IMG/VR virus record: IMGVR_UViG_3300032242_003148
Span: 62,001-126,000 of that record
Direction: 5' to 3' (one strand)
DNA: 64,000 nucleotides
DNA from: a virus
This document shows, one piece after another, positions 26,855-35,831 of this stretch. Numbering within the stretch: the stretch's first letter is position 1; every line of letters starts with the position of its first letter. Under the pieces are notes generated by a model, which was not told the origin of the DNA, searched no databases, and saw only the letters and a list, made by a program, of their open reading frames with translations. The position numbers were made by a program, and so were the translations under genes.

Positions 26855-27691
26855 TTAGAGTAATCCGTTTACTCTCTCCACATAACAATTGAGTAATCCA
26901 GCAAACCTATAAATATCGTTAAAATGAGTAGCCCAAATATTTTCATTTGTTTTTGTATCATCAGGGTAGCTGTAAGAAAGCATACTATCAACTATGTTAT
27001 TCTGTGAAACTAAAGAATTAAACAAATCGTTAAAATTAAAAGATAGCGGGGACTCCGCGATAAAACTCCAGGCCTTGTTTGAAGATTGATTGAATATATT
27101 TATAGGCCCGTTAATACTAAAAGAAAGTCCTGTATCGCCAACAGGGATTATTGTAGAGCTTGTGGAGGAGCCGGCAGATTGTATTACATCTATAACAAGC
27201 TCAGGATTCAACTTATTTCCTTTATTCCCACCTTTTAGGTATGCGTGGTCTATGTCAGAAAAAACCGAAATAGTGTTAGTGGACCCAAGCTGGGTGACTG
27301 AAAATGAATTATAATAATAATTATTTTTACCTGTTGTGATATATTTCCCAAAAACAAGAATAGAATAGCTGGAGTTATTAGTAGTGGGCTGAGATATTCT
27401 ATACGTCCTGAAATACTCTGTTAAACTATCTAGGTCGTATGTCACCCTGGGATCATGCTTGGTCACAGAGGAAATCAATCTGGTTGCATTTAAAATGCGT
27501 AGGTAGTTATAACATAAAAACTGTTTTTGATATCCTGAGGTATTTGGAGGAAATAATATATCGTAAAAAGATTTTAACTTAACAGGTAGGTTTAACTTAG
27601 AATACCCTCTGTTTACGAAATAAGAACTTATCCCACCAGGAGTATTTTCTCCTGATAGATTGAGCAATAAGGTAGCATAATGGTTAACCAT
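26855..27691 (-). CDS. Tail/baseplate protein of unknown role
   Basis: The 278-residue protein is beta-rich with tyrosine and asparagine clusters (YSILVFGKYITTGKNNYYYN). Its C-terminal helix ends IYRFAGLLNCYVERVNGLL. No family is recognised. It lies between two post-tape-measure genes, where distal tail and hub accessory proteins are normally encoded. Confidence 0.5.
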   Translation of the reverse strand: MVNHYATLLLNLSGENTPGGISSYFVNRGYSKLNLPVKLKSFYDILFPPNTSGYQKQFLCYNYLRILNATRLISSVTKHDPRVTYDLDSLTEYFRTYRISQPTTNNSSYSILVFGKYITTGKNNYYYNSFSVTQLGSTNTISVFSDIDHAYLKGGNKGNKLNPELVIDVIQSAGSSTSSTIIPVGDTGLSFSINGPINIFNQSSNKAWSFIAESPLSFNFNDLFNSLVSQNNIVDSMLSYSYPDDTKTNENIWATHFNDIYRFAGLLNCYVERVNGLL

Positions 27692-27696
27692 ATTAA

Positions 27697-28143
27697 TTAT
27701 AGTTGGTGGTCTACCACAGAAAACACCATTTGAAAGTTTGCCATAAAATCAGGCTCTGCCACCAGGGTCAAATTACAGTTAGTCACAACAACTGTAAATG
27801 TTTGTCCTCCTAATGTAATCTGCTGACTCTTTCCTCTTAAAGATGAAAAAGCCTGTAAAAATCTACTCGCGCCAGGCATAGACCCTGAACAGTCAGAGAA
27901 CAGTATGCCGTTTACTGTTATATTACCCACACCCTTTCCGAAATGTACATATTTAATAACATCATCAAAAGTTAAAAAATACTGAATAGTTTCGCCTAAT
28001 TGCAGTGTTACATCAGAGTAAATTGCAAGTCCACTAGAACCTACGATTCCATCTAACGTAGGTATAGTTAAAACCGAAGAGGCTCCTCCAGTTTGTCTTT
28101 TAAATAGGTCATTACCACCTGCTGAATAGAATGTTGCGGCCAT
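27697..28143 (-). CDS. Probable tail completion/baseplate protein
   Basis: This 148-residue beta-rich protein (TLQLGETIQYFLTFDDVIKY, SSLRGKSQQITLGGQTFTVVV) follows the tape measure gene by 11 bases. Its size and strand pattern fit a tube-like or distal tail fold, which many contractile phages encode at this position, but no definite motif is visible. Confidence 0.5.
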   Translation of the reverse strand: MAATFYSAGGNDLFKRQTGGASSVLTIPTLDGIVGSSGLAIYSDVTLQLGETIQYFLTFDDVIKYVHFGKGVGNITVNGILFSDCSGSMPGASRFLQAFSSLRGKSQQITLGGQTFTVVVTNCNLTLVAEPDFMANFQMVFSVVDHQL

Positions 28144-28154
28144 AATGTTTAATA

Positions 28155-31100
28155 TTATACTTTAGTAGCCAAGAGTTCAACCGCTTTTGCTAGTGTGCCG
28201 CCCTGCAATTCCGCCGTTAAAGCAGATAAGCTTTTATTCATATCTGCGGTAGTATCAGCTGCGCTAGCTCCATTACCGGTATCTCCAGTTATTTTTTTCT
28301 TTTCCTCGTCATACTTGTCCCCTGTCTCCGAAATATCTTTTCTAACCTGGTCAAATTTCTCGCTAGAGAGGTCTACGCCATATTTCTTCGCAGCATCACC
28401 TTTTGCATCGAATATTCCTGTGCCTTCTTTAGCATCTTTTATCATTTTCTCTGTGTCTCCCTTATAGTAGTCTTGGATTGCGTTTATTCCCTTACCTACC
28501 GCGGAATCTTTCGTGTCTTTTGCTACTCCAGCTAAAAGTTTATCCAGTCCTCCTAGAAGCTCTTTACCCTCTCCTTTATTGAATTCTTCTAGTGTTATTT
28601 TATCTTTCTGCCCCTCTATTGCAGCTGCGGTTATTGCGGCCGCATCATGCCCTTGCCCTATGGCGTCTTTGCCTGTTTTAAAAGCTTTATCACTACTTAA
28701 AATACCTAGTCTTTTTTCATCCTGTAAGGCCTTTAATTGCTTTTTTTCTGTATCTGTTATGGTTCCTTTTTTCTCCTTATCCGTGAGTGTATCTAGTCGT
28801 TTTAAAGCGTCTGCCGCAGTTTTATCTTTTGTTGAGAAACCGGCAACAGCCATATTTTTAAGATCTTCGGCTGTTACATTTTCTCCTGTGGCTGCAGCTA
28901 ATCCTGCGGCAGTGCCCTTATAATCCTCTGTACCTGCGGACGTTATTGCCTGCTGAAATCCTCCCTTGAGCTTTTCAGCCCCTGCGCCCTCTCCAAACAC
29001 TCCCAGCAATTTCGAGGCCTGGGCATCACTAAAGCTATCGCCGCTAGCTAGTGTTGACATCAATTGTGTTATTGCTGGGGCGTATCTAGCTCCGTATTTT
29101 TTATCGAGCTTTGCGTCTATCTTTGCCTCATCTGCTCTCTTCTTATCTAATTTTTTAAAATACTCTGGATTTAATTGTCTAGCAATTCCCTCGTTGATTG
29201 TGGTGGAATACTGCCCGTATAAATTAGCGGAGTAACCGTCCTTATTCATAAAGGTACCCACATAATCCTTCATTGTTAAATCAGGATCTTTTTTAACCGC
29301 CTCTTTGTAGCCATCGGCAATTTGCTTCTGAACGTATTGAGCCTTGAAGTCTTCTTTGTTTAATTCTGGGTGTTCTTGCTTTGCTTTTTGGTAGGCCGCA
29401 TCAAACCCGGCACGATCTAATTTAACTTTCGTGGAATTAAATATGTGAGAATATAATGAACTCTGTACCCCTTTTTCCATCATGCTTGTGGCGGTACCTG
29501 TGAAGTTTTTATTTTTTTGACCCTCTTCCTTGAAGAAAGTGTTGTTCATCCCGATCATTAATTCGGCCCTACTCATGCCCTCCATACCCGGCTGCTTCAT
29601 TACGGCATCCAATAATTGTGGCATTTGGTTTGGTTTTACACCCTGGGGAAATTGTTTTAATGCTTCCTGTACAGCTGCGGATTTCTTGGCGTCTCCTGCA
29701 AACATCTGTTGTAGAGCTACAAGATTTTGCCCCATATCAGAGCTAAGTAATTTTTGTTGTTCTGATATTTTAGAGGCAACCATGCCCTGAGTGTCTCCTG
29801 CTCTTCTCATGTCTCCGGCACTCATAACTCCAGACATGGCTGATACTGTCTGGAACGCCTTTATACTCATATCAGCAACTGCGCCTGAATTTAAGTTCTG
29901 TAATCTTGGGTTATTTTTAGCCAGGTCCTTGGCAGCATCTATGGTAGCCAACATCGCATTCATGCTAACTCCCGCAACACGAGCAGTAGCCTTCATATCT
30001 CTTAAATACTTTTCAACCTCTGCTGATCCTTTTTTAGAGGACATATCTACCGCAGAGGTTCCCAATAGATCACTTATTTTTCCAACAAGCTCACCGGCTG
30101 ATTTATTACCAAATACAGATCTTGCGGCGCTAAGTGCGCCACCTGAGTTCTGCATAAATTCATCAAATTTTTTACCGACTCCTCCTTTAGTACCAAGCAT
30201 ACCTAACTCCGCAGAAGATTTGAAAGCGGATGTAAAATCCTCTACATTAAATCCTCTGGTGTTAGCAAAATTAATTCCACTATATCTTCCGCCAGCTGCT
30301 TTGTATTGTTGATATTGTGAAGCCTGATATTCTGCATAATTAGAAGCTTTGAGCTTAGCCTCTTGTTCATTTAGAAATTTTGTATCTATCTTTTTGGACG
30401 CCCCGAAACCTAAAATACCTTCGGGGACTTTTACCCCAGAGGCAGCAAGCTGTTCTTTTATTTTTTTATTAGCTGCCGCTCTCTCATCATCTGTGGTGGC
30501 CTTATCATACTCTTGTCTAGCTTGACTGATTATATTTAATCTTACATCTTTAGCTTCACGTCCCTCGCTAATTTTATCAGCTATATCACTTAACTTTGTA
30601 TTTTTAATAGCATTATAGTCTAACCCGGCCTCCTCAATTCCAGCCCTTTGAAGCTCTGTTCTTGTAAGATTACGAATAACCTCAGGCTTAACAACTCCGT
30701 TAGAATCTCTCGCGTTTTTTAACTCTTCTGCTGTGAGATTATTTGCTTTTGTTAGTACCTGCTCAATATGGTCATTAAGCTCCTTAGAGAGTTTTTTATT
30801 AAAATCTTTTGTGCCTCTTCTGGCCTCGTTATCAAGAAGACTAGTTGCATCTTTAGCTAGTCCCTCCATTCTTATTCTACGGTCACGCCCTGTACTTTTT
30901 GCGTCATTAGCGGCATCTTCTGATAAAGCTCCAATACCCGACTGTGTGGCTAGTGCTGGATCACTGAGAAGTCTATTAGTAAACGCACTGTCCATTTTAT
31001 TTGCCACACTACCCATCCCCTCTTTTTGATAAAAACTTTTTTCCAGGGTGCGCATCATTTGAGAGGTTTCATTAGAGTTGACTCCCTCGGGTCTGCCAAA

Positions 31101-31502
31101 GGCACCCATTATATTAGCCCCCTGCAGGCCTGCGTATAGCCCTTGAGCCGCAGCCATAGGATTACCACCAATCATAGGAGATAACAGTCTTGCCACTCCA
31201 CTGTCAGGGGATGCGAAATTTCTACCGAACATTTGCATCGCTGGATTATCTGGATTAAGACCTGCAGCTTTAAACGCCATATTACCAGCAAATTCAGACC
31301 CTTGAAGCCCCATGAACTGTCGGGTTCTAGTTCGCTCTATAGAGGCATCATAGTAGCTCTGTCCCTCTCCTGGGCGAGGTGCATAGTTAAGCCCAAAAGC
31401 CCCAAAAGCTAAGCTATTAATGATAGGATTATCGTAGTTATTACCGTATGGACGATATTGACTATATGTTTCGTATCCTGGAAATGCTGATGGATCTGGC
31501 AT
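28155..31502 (-). CDS. Probable tape measure protein
   Basis: This 1115-residue, strongly helical protein is rich in Ala, Lys, Asp and Gly. It starts with a Gly/Pro/Tyr-rich N-terminus (MPDPSAFPGYETYSQYRPYG) and continues as long helical stretches with K/E/A heptads. It directly follows the frameshifting tail-assembly chaperone genes, the classical position of the tape measure. At about 1.5 angstrom per residue its length would correspond to a tail near 165 nm (estimate from the general rule). No lysozyme or peptidase motif was recognised. Confidence 0.7.
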   Translation of the reverse strand: MPDPSAFPGYETYSQYRPYGNNYDNPIINSLAFGAFGLNYAPRPGEGQSYYDASIERTRTRQFMGLQGSEFAGNMAFKAAGLNPDNPAMQMFGRNFASPDSGVARLLSPMIGGNPMAAAQGLYAGLQGANIMGAFGRPEGVNSNETSQMMRTLEKSFYQKEGMGSVANKMDSAFTNRLLSDPALATQSGIGALSEDAANDAKSTGRDRRIRMEGLAKDATSLLDNEARRGTKDFNKKLSKELNDHIEQVLTKANNLTAEELKNARDSNGVVKPEVIRNLTRTELQRAGIEEAGLDYNAIKNTKLSDIADKISEGREAKDVRLNIISQARQEYDKATTDDERAAANKKIKEQLAASGVKVPEGILGFGASKKIDTKFLNEQEAKLKASNYAEYQASQYQQYKAAGGRYSGINFANTRGFNVEDFTSAFKSSAELGMLGTKGGVGKKFDEFMQNSGGALSAARSVFGNKSAGELVGKISDLLGTSAVDMSSKKGSAEVEKYLRDMKATARVAGVSMNAMLATIDAAKDLAKNNPRLQNLNSGAVADMSIKAFQTVSAMSGVMSAGDMRRAGDTQGMVASKISEQQKLLSSDMGQNLVALQQMFAGDAKKSAAVQEALKQFPQGVKPNQMPQLLDAVMKQPGMEGMSRAELMIGMNNTFFKEEGQKNKNFTGTATSMMEKGVQSSLYSHIFNSTKVKLDRAGFDAAYQKAKQEHPELNKEDFKAQYVQKQIADGYKEAVKKDPDLTMKDYVGTFMNKDGYSANLYGQYSTTINEGIARQLNPEYFKKLDKKRADEAKIDAKLDKKYGARYAPAITQLMSTLASGDSFSDAQASKLLGVFGEGAGAEKLKGGFQQAITSAGTEDYKGTAAGLAAATGENVTAEDLKNMAVAGFSTKDKTAADALKRLDTLTDKEKKGTITDTEKKQLKALQDEKRLGILSSDKAFKTGKDAIGQGHDAAAITAAAIEGQKDKITLEEFNKGEGKELLGGLDKLLAGVAKDTKDSAVGKGINAIQDYYKGDTEKMIKDAKEGTGIFDAKGDAAKKYGVDLSSEKFDQVRKDISETGDKYDEEKKKITGDTGNGASAADTTADMNKSLSALTAELQGGTLAKAVELLATKV

Positions 31503-31504
31503 GA

Positions 31505-31873
31505 TTATTTAGTTGAAGCAGCCTTTTTTTTGGCTTCTTCTAGAAGTTTGCGCATGTCTGAGAGTGATTGTGACGACAGTTCATGTTTAACCCCTATTTT
31601 AAGCTCCTTGGCGAGTTCTGGCAATTTCAATCCAAGGTATAATTGATAGGTGTCCTCTATCATTTTTAAGAGCTTATCGGTCTTGTTAGATAGCCCTGCA
31701 ACCAGCACAGTATCTTTACGTAGTCTCTCCTTAAGGAGGTTCTCGTATTCTTCTCCTTCTAGCCTATATAATATTATTTCTTCTCTTACAGCAGAAGTTC
31801 TCTGTTTATATTCAAAATTCAGCCAGCCACGAAGGTAACCTCTAGTTAACAACCTTACGCGCTGGCTGTCCAA
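31505..31873 (-). CDS. Tail assembly chaperone extension reached by -1 frameshift
   Basis: This 122-codon frame has no ATG near its start; its first codon is TTG at 31873. It lies in the -1 frame relative to the upstream 179-residue gene, exactly behind an A-AAT-TTT slippery heptamer. The helical product (RLLTRGYLRGWLNFEYK, then EEAKKKAASTK) would be made as a C-terminal extension, giving a fusion of about 296 residues, as with lambda gpG/gpGT. The tape measure follows two bases after its stop. Confidence 0.75.
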   Translation of the reverse strand: MDSQRVRLLTRGYLRGWLNFEYKQRTSAVREEIILYRLEGEEYENLLKERLRKDTVLVAGLSNKTDKLLKMIEDTYQLYLGLKLPELAKELKIGVKHELSSQSLSDMRKLLEEAKKKAASTK

Positions 31874-32394
31874 AAATTTGTGGTTCTGACCTCGCTTGTT
31901 AGTTTAACCACCTTTGCCTCAAAGTCATTAAATGCAGATAAGAAAGCGGATAGCTTAAATGTTGGCCAATTTAACATGGCCTTGGCTCTTGCCCTAACAT
32001 AAGTTACACCGTCATCTGTAGGCTTGAAGGAGCTCTTGTCTATAGCCTGATATACTTGTCCATCTATCTCCATAAGACATAGAGCAAGTCTGTATGTCGA
32101 AATAGTGATAAAGTATGCATCATTATTTTCAGCGATATCTTTATTTTTATCGTTTTCTATTTGCGCGACCACATCATTATTTTCGGACACGCTCATAGTT
32201 CTGAGTAAAATACTCATTTTTCCTCCGAATAAATCAATCTTTTCAGAATACGGCTGGTCTGAAAGAACGGATTTAAAAAACTTTTCTTTTTCATCTTCCG
32301 TAACTGCAGGACCATTATCTACAGGAGACGAATTTGTGAATCCAGATTCTTCTACGTTTTGAATTTCTTCGTTTGTTTGTTCTTGCTCTTCCAT
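31855..32394 (-). CDS. Tail assembly chaperone, short form
   Basis: The 179-residue acidic protein has a disordered N-terminus (EEQEQTNEEIQNVEES) and an alpha/beta domain ending LSAFNDFEAKVVKL. It resembles tail assembly chaperones that precede tape measure genes: small, acidic at the N-terminus, with the conserved GGKMSILLRTMSV-like beta hairpin. It ends TTNFWTASA at a TAA 18 bases after the slip site. Short and frameshifted forms together would coat the tape measure during tube assembly. Confidence 0.75.
   Translation of the reverse strand: MEEQEQTNEEIQNVEESGFTNSSPVDNGPAVTEDEKEKFFKSVLSDQPYSEKIDLFGGKMSILLRTMSVSENNDVVAQIENDKNKDIAENNDAYFITISTYRLALCLMEIDGQVYQAIDKSSFKPTDDGVTYVRARAKAMLNWPTFKLSAFLSAFNDFEAKVVKLTSEVRTTNFWTASA
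31873..31879 (-). promoter_or_regulatory. Programmed -1 ribosomal frameshift site
   Basis: On the minus strand the bases A-AAT-TTT (31879-31873) are in the zero frame of the 179-residue gene, preceded by AC of codon ACA. This is the canonical X-XXY-YYZ heptamer. Slipping by -1 continues at TTG (31873) into the 122-codon frame, which lacks its own ATG. No pseudoknot downstream was established. Confidence 0.78.
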
Positions 32395-32399
32395 ATGTT

Positions 32400-34799
32400 T
32401 TATTTTTGTATTTTGTATTCGTTTAATGACTTTAGTGTAATTTTACCTGGCTTATTTTCTGATTTAGCTTTGCTTGATGATCCTTTGCCTGAAGGATCGA
32501 CCTGTAGATTTTTAGGAGCTTCCGAAGCCAGATAAAAAGCATCGAACTTATCTTTGCCTGGATATGGAAAACTACTATTAATTTCTTTTTCTTCCCAGGC
32601 ACTCAAACTATATAGTCCTGTAACCTGATCCTCTTGTTGTGCCATCGTGGATGGAATTGCATCTGTTTGTGGATCTATGCTGCCGTAATCCGAAGATGAT
32701 AAAAACTTAAAGTCTAGTTTTTGAAATTTCTCTTCACTCTGGAATACTGTGTTTTGTATTGGGTTGTCTAAATCAGGATAAATTTTTGTGACCTGGTCAA
32801 TGATTTCACTCATTGGTACAATCCCCTTAAGAATATCAATAAAGAAGCTTTTTTTGTCGTACATTACTCCAAGATTTGTATCTTTTTTACCAAACACACT
32901 TCCATTATTACCTGCGTATACTCCGGAACCTCCTGTGGAAATAAATAATGCAGACCCTTCCCCGTCAGCTATCAGATTCTTGCCGTGGGCAATTAATGTA
33001 CCTTTTGAGCTTAAACCTAATAGTTGATTTGCCTCCACAAAAACATTCTGCAGGGATTGGAGTGTTAGGTTTTGCTTTGCGTAATACAAGATCTCTGTTT
33101 CTGCGTAATTATATATACCCACCTTGGATTTGAGTACAATCCCCCCAATATCTGATATGGCATTATCTGCTGGGTCTGGTGAACCTGTGCTGGGTGTCTG
33201 AGAGTTTGACTGCAGTACTATACCTGATTCATCGCTATAAAAATATTGAGATTTTTGTGTTTTTAATCTGAACCCTTTTTCACTAGATGATAAGTCTATG
33301 TCCTCTTTTGATGCAATGCTCGTCCAACCTCCAACTTTAGCAATAAAGTTACGCAGTGGCTGAACTATAAGGTCTTTTGCTGGTTGGATATATATATTTC
33401 CACCCTCCATCACTATCGCGCTATTCCAAGCGTCTCTAATAGTTATCCCGCCATTTGGCATTAAATAAAACCCAGCCGATCTTAGCTTGTACTGCTCTTG
33501 GCCCAACGGAGTATGCTCATCTACGTTTTGAATATCACTTAGCTTTTTTTCTTTATCTAGCTCATCATTAACATAGAAATCTTTTTCATGGGTTTTAAAA
33601 TTTTGGTATGCAGAGACTTCATTGACGTAAGCAACATAATCTCTGATTTGTAAAAAATAATTATAAGGATTACTTTTATATTGATAGTCGTCCGTCCATT
33701 CAAATGCTTCTTTTTTATCGTAAGTTATTTCGGTTGCATCATCTCCTTTTGGATCTTCTGGTGCGCTATATCTGGTCGGTACACGAATCCAGCTAGTTTT
33801 TTCAAGGAATATTTCTTTAACACTTCTAATATGTACCCCTCCGTCTGTGCCTAGATGGAAGTCGAATAAGCCGGTGTCTGGCTTTGTGGGTTTATTCTCT
33901 GGGTTTAAAGTACGAACTTCTTTGTCGTCCGGCTTAACCAAAAAAACATGAAGAAAATCTCCAAGGCGACCAAGAAAAACTTTAAAGCGCTCTATTGCTA
34001 CAATTCTCTCATCTTCGTTTATTTTATAAAAATCTTTAGAGTCATCTGGCAGATTTGTGGCTTCACGTTCGAATACTGGTGCACCATCATCTGTGTTTAC
34101 AGATGGTCGCCCAAGAGCCTCATTAGGTAAATGTGTAGCTCCAAACTCAGCCATTAAAGATTTACCGTCGTGCCAAATATTATATTCTCCTAACGCTGTG
34201 TAGTGCTGAAAATTATGACTTATAACCCGCACCAAATCATCTAATAAATGGCACTGTACTTGAGATAGTTCAGACCCTTTGAGCATTGCAAGCTCCTGAA
34301 ATAATCCTAATAATACACCAAATTCGTTACTAACTACATATTCTCCATCCACAACGTCTGTTGGACGACGGTTTGTTGGCATAACTGGATGCTTGTCCTT
34401 ATGCCCCATTCTCTGTGCATCGTCACCACCAGCACACACAGCCCCTGCCGTAACTCTTCCAGGTAAGAGGTCTGAGCTTAAGTTATTTTGGGGGATGATG
34501 CCTATGATATAACATGTATTTGCGCTACTTGATACACACAGCACACGACTTCCTGGTTGTGGGATTGACACTTCTTTAAACCCAAAAAACGAGGCAAGAT
34601 GTGAAGAGATAACTATACCTTGTAATGTGTTTCCTCCGTCTGGGTTGTTTGTAACATAGCTTTCTCTTACTACTGAAACGGTGTATGTAGCGGCAGTAGA
34701 CGTAATCACCACTGCCGTAAATAACGACATCTCCGAATTAGTGTTGATGATTGCTGCTAGATCTCTCTTAGCCTCTGAAAATAATCCCTTAATGTCCAT
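32400..34799 (-). CDS. Probable baseplate spike/OB-fold protein
   Basis: This 799-residue protein has an N-terminal domain (about residues 25-105) with an OB-fold outline like gp5/gpV spike proteins: TAVVITSTAATYTVSVV, VSIPQPGSRVLCVSSS, then CYIIGIIPQ. A middle section (HDGKSLMAEFGATHLPNEAL) is followed by a C-terminal region with regular short strands (QNLTLQSLQNVFVEANQLLG), suggesting a beta-helical spike. The end is lysine- and serine-rich. A terminator and promoter lie just upstream, so it starts a new transcript with a very short leader and no clear Shine-Dalgarno sequence. Confidence 0.55.
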   Translation of the reverse strand: MDIKGLFSEAKRDLAAIINTNSEMSLFTAVVITSTAATYTVSVVRESYVTNNPDGGNTLQGIVISSHLASFFGFKEVSIPQPGSRVLCVSSSANTCYIIGIIPQNNLSSDLLPGRVTAGAVCAGGDDAQRMGHKDKHPVMPTNRRPTDVVDGEYVVSNEFGVLLGLFQELAMLKGSELSQVQCHLLDDLVRVISHNFQHYTALGEYNIWHDGKSLMAEFGATHLPNEALGRPSVNTDDGAPVFEREATNLPDDSKDFYKINEDERIVAIERFKVFLGRLGDFLHVFLVKPDDKEVRTLNPENKPTKPDTGLFDFHLGTDGGVHIRSVKEIFLEKTSWIRVPTRYSAPEDPKGDDATEITYDKKEAFEWTDDYQYKSNPYNYFLQIRDYVAYVNEVSAYQNFKTHEKDFYVNDELDKEKKLSDIQNVDEHTPLGQEQYKLRSAGFYLMPNGGITIRDAWNSAIVMEGGNIYIQPAKDLIVQPLRNFIAKVGGWTSIASKEDIDLSSSEKGFRLKTQKSQYFYSDESGIVLQSNSQTPSTGSPDPADNAISDIGGIVLKSKVGIYNYAETEILYYAKQNLTLQSLQNVFVEANQLLGLSSKGTLIAHGKNLIADGEGSALFISTGGSGVYAGNNGSVFGKKDTNLGVMYDKKSFFIDILKGIVPMSEIIDQVTKIYPDLDNPIQNTVFQSEEKFQKLDFKFLSSSDYGSIDPQTDAIPSTMAQQEDQVTGLYSLSAWEEKEINSSFPYPGKDKFDAFYLASEAPKNLQVDPSGKGSSSKAKSENKPGKITLKSLNEYKIQK

Positions 34800-34812
34800 A
34801 TGCTGTGTATTG

Positions 34813-34840
34813 AATATAGTTGCATGGTACTATATTGCAA
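34813..34840 (-). promoter_or_regulatory. Promoter of the distal tail operon
   Basis: TTGCAA (34840-34835), a 16 bp spacer and TATATT (34818-34813) on the minus strand lie directly downstream of a strong terminator and upstream of the spike-like gene. The predicted start leaves a leader of under 10 bases. Confidence 0.55.
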
Positions 34841-34845
34841 GAAAT

Positions 34846-34879
34846 AAAAAGGCCTCATCAGCGATTAACTGATGAGGCC
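34846..34879 (-). terminator. Strong rho-independent terminator after the tail tube gene
   Basis: A perfect 11 bp stem, GGCCTCATCAG/CTGATGAGGCC with a 7-base loop, is followed on the minus strand by TTTTTATTT. It lies 23 bases after the stop of the tail tube gene and ends the sheath-tube transcript. Confidence 0.9.
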
Positions 34880-34901
34880 CTATTACCTTATCTACCTTAT
34901 A

Positions 34902-35342
34902 TTAACCGCGAACTAACTCTAAGAACTCGATCGTGATATTATCCACAACCGTTAAACCCTCTGCTTCTGCGGAGAGACTATATTGACTTACTACACAACC
35001 CTTTGCGGTGAGTGTATAGCCGTTGGCTGGGCAATTGCTTCCCTTTCCTCCTGTCATTGCGAACGAAATTTGTCCTGGAGTACAGGCGGACCAACCAGTT
35101 GCACTAAAGATATCGGATCCACCGTCTGCGATAAGCCTTGCAATTGTTACTTGCCCCACTGGATAAGTAGCGTAAATGATTGCATTCTGGTTACCAATTG
35201 TTCTGCGACGTTGAACCTGTTGCTGATAAGAAATTTGAACCTGCATAGCTGCTGCGATAGCGCCACCCCAGGTAATAAGACAATTATCCGCCGTTACGGG
35301 AGTCTTAATTGTTGTGTCTTGACGGTTGAATAGATCGGCCAT
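34902..35342 (-). CDS. Tail tube protein
   Basis: This 146-residue beta-rich protein starts MADLFNRQDTTIKTPVTADN and contains CLITWGGAIAAAMQVQISYQ, PVGQVTIARL and a C-terminal strand NITIEFLELVRG. Size, strand pattern and position downstream of the sheath gene fit the hexameric inner tube subunit of contractile tails. A strong ribosome binding site (AGGAGATAA) precedes it, a candidate promoter lies at 35365-35394 and a strong terminator follows it, as expected for a very abundant protein. Confidence 0.72.
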   Translation of the reverse strand: MADLFNRQDTTIKTPVTADNCLITWGGAIAAAMQVQISYQQQVQRRRTIGNQNAIIYATYPVGQVTIARLIADGGSDIFSATGWSACTPGQISFAMTGGKGSNCPANGYTLTAKGCVVSQYSLSAEAEGLTVVDNITIEFLELVRG

Positions 35343-35364
35343 AGTAGTTTATCTCCTGTTATTG

Positions 35365-35394
35365 TTTATATTAGTTTAAATTAATTAGTCCCAA
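35365..35394 (-). promoter_or_regulatory. Candidate promoter for the tail tube gene
   Basis: TTGGGA (35394-35389), an 18 bp spacer and TATAAA (35370-35365) on the minus strand precede the tube gene and its AGGAG site. It could give extra tube transcripts over the sheath read-through. Confidence 0.4.
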
Positions 35395-35580
35395 TTGTCT
35401 AGCTACATCGTTAAAATTGTTGTCTTCTCCCTTTGTGTATCTGACCCAGGCTTTCCCGTTTCCTATCATTCTATAGATCACATTTGGTGATCCGTCGTCT
35501 GAGTAGATTAGTAGTCCTGTGGCTTTGTCGGTATCTAATAATATTGGTTCTCTAAAGTCTCCTGTTACTACAACTTTCAT
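35371..35580 (-). CDS. Small hypothetical protein between sheath and tube
   Basis: This 69-residue protein (MKVVVTGDFREPILLDTDKA..., ending VARQLGLINLN) has an apparent small beta-sheet followed by a C-terminal helix. It overlaps the stop of the preceding 83-residue gene by one base, so the two are translationally coupled. No recognised family. Confidence 0.55.
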   Translation of the reverse strand: MKVVVTGDFREPILLDTDKATGLLIYSDDGSPNVIYRMIGNGKAWVRYTKGEDNNFNDVARQLGLINLN

Positions 35581-35831
35581 TAAATTCCTAGGTTTTGTTT
35601 GATTGATTGTAGTTCTTGTTGAATTTTTTCTTGCTCCATCAGCTTGGATAAACTGGATAATTCTTCATTACCTAAATTATCTTGGGCTGTGGGTGCCGGG
35701 ATATCTAATTTCTTGAATACCTCGGCAGAGCCTGGGTATTCGTTGGCTCTTTTCCAGAGTTGGCTTGCCTCTTTTTGAGACAAACCAAACTCTGTTGCAA
35801 AGCTTAGAAATCCTGTTTCAAATGTATCCAT
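35580..35831 (-). CDS. Small helical hypothetical protein
   Basis: This 83-residue protein has a helical N-terminal part with LSQKEASQLWKRANEYPG, which resembles a small helix-turn-helix or helical bundle, and a glutamine-rich C-terminal helix. It directly follows the sheath gene with a one-base overlap. A tail assembly role is likely from position but not shown. Confidence 0.55.
   Translation of the reverse strand: MDTFETGFLSFATEFGLSQKEASQLWKRANEYPGSAEVFKKLDIPAPTAQDNLGNEELSSLSKLMEQEKIQQELQSIKQNLGI

Noticed and set aside
28195-31029. Long + strand frames opposite the tape measure gene
   Set aside because: They are serine/alanine/leucine-rich mirror frames of a biased helical gene, with no ribosome binding sites or domains.
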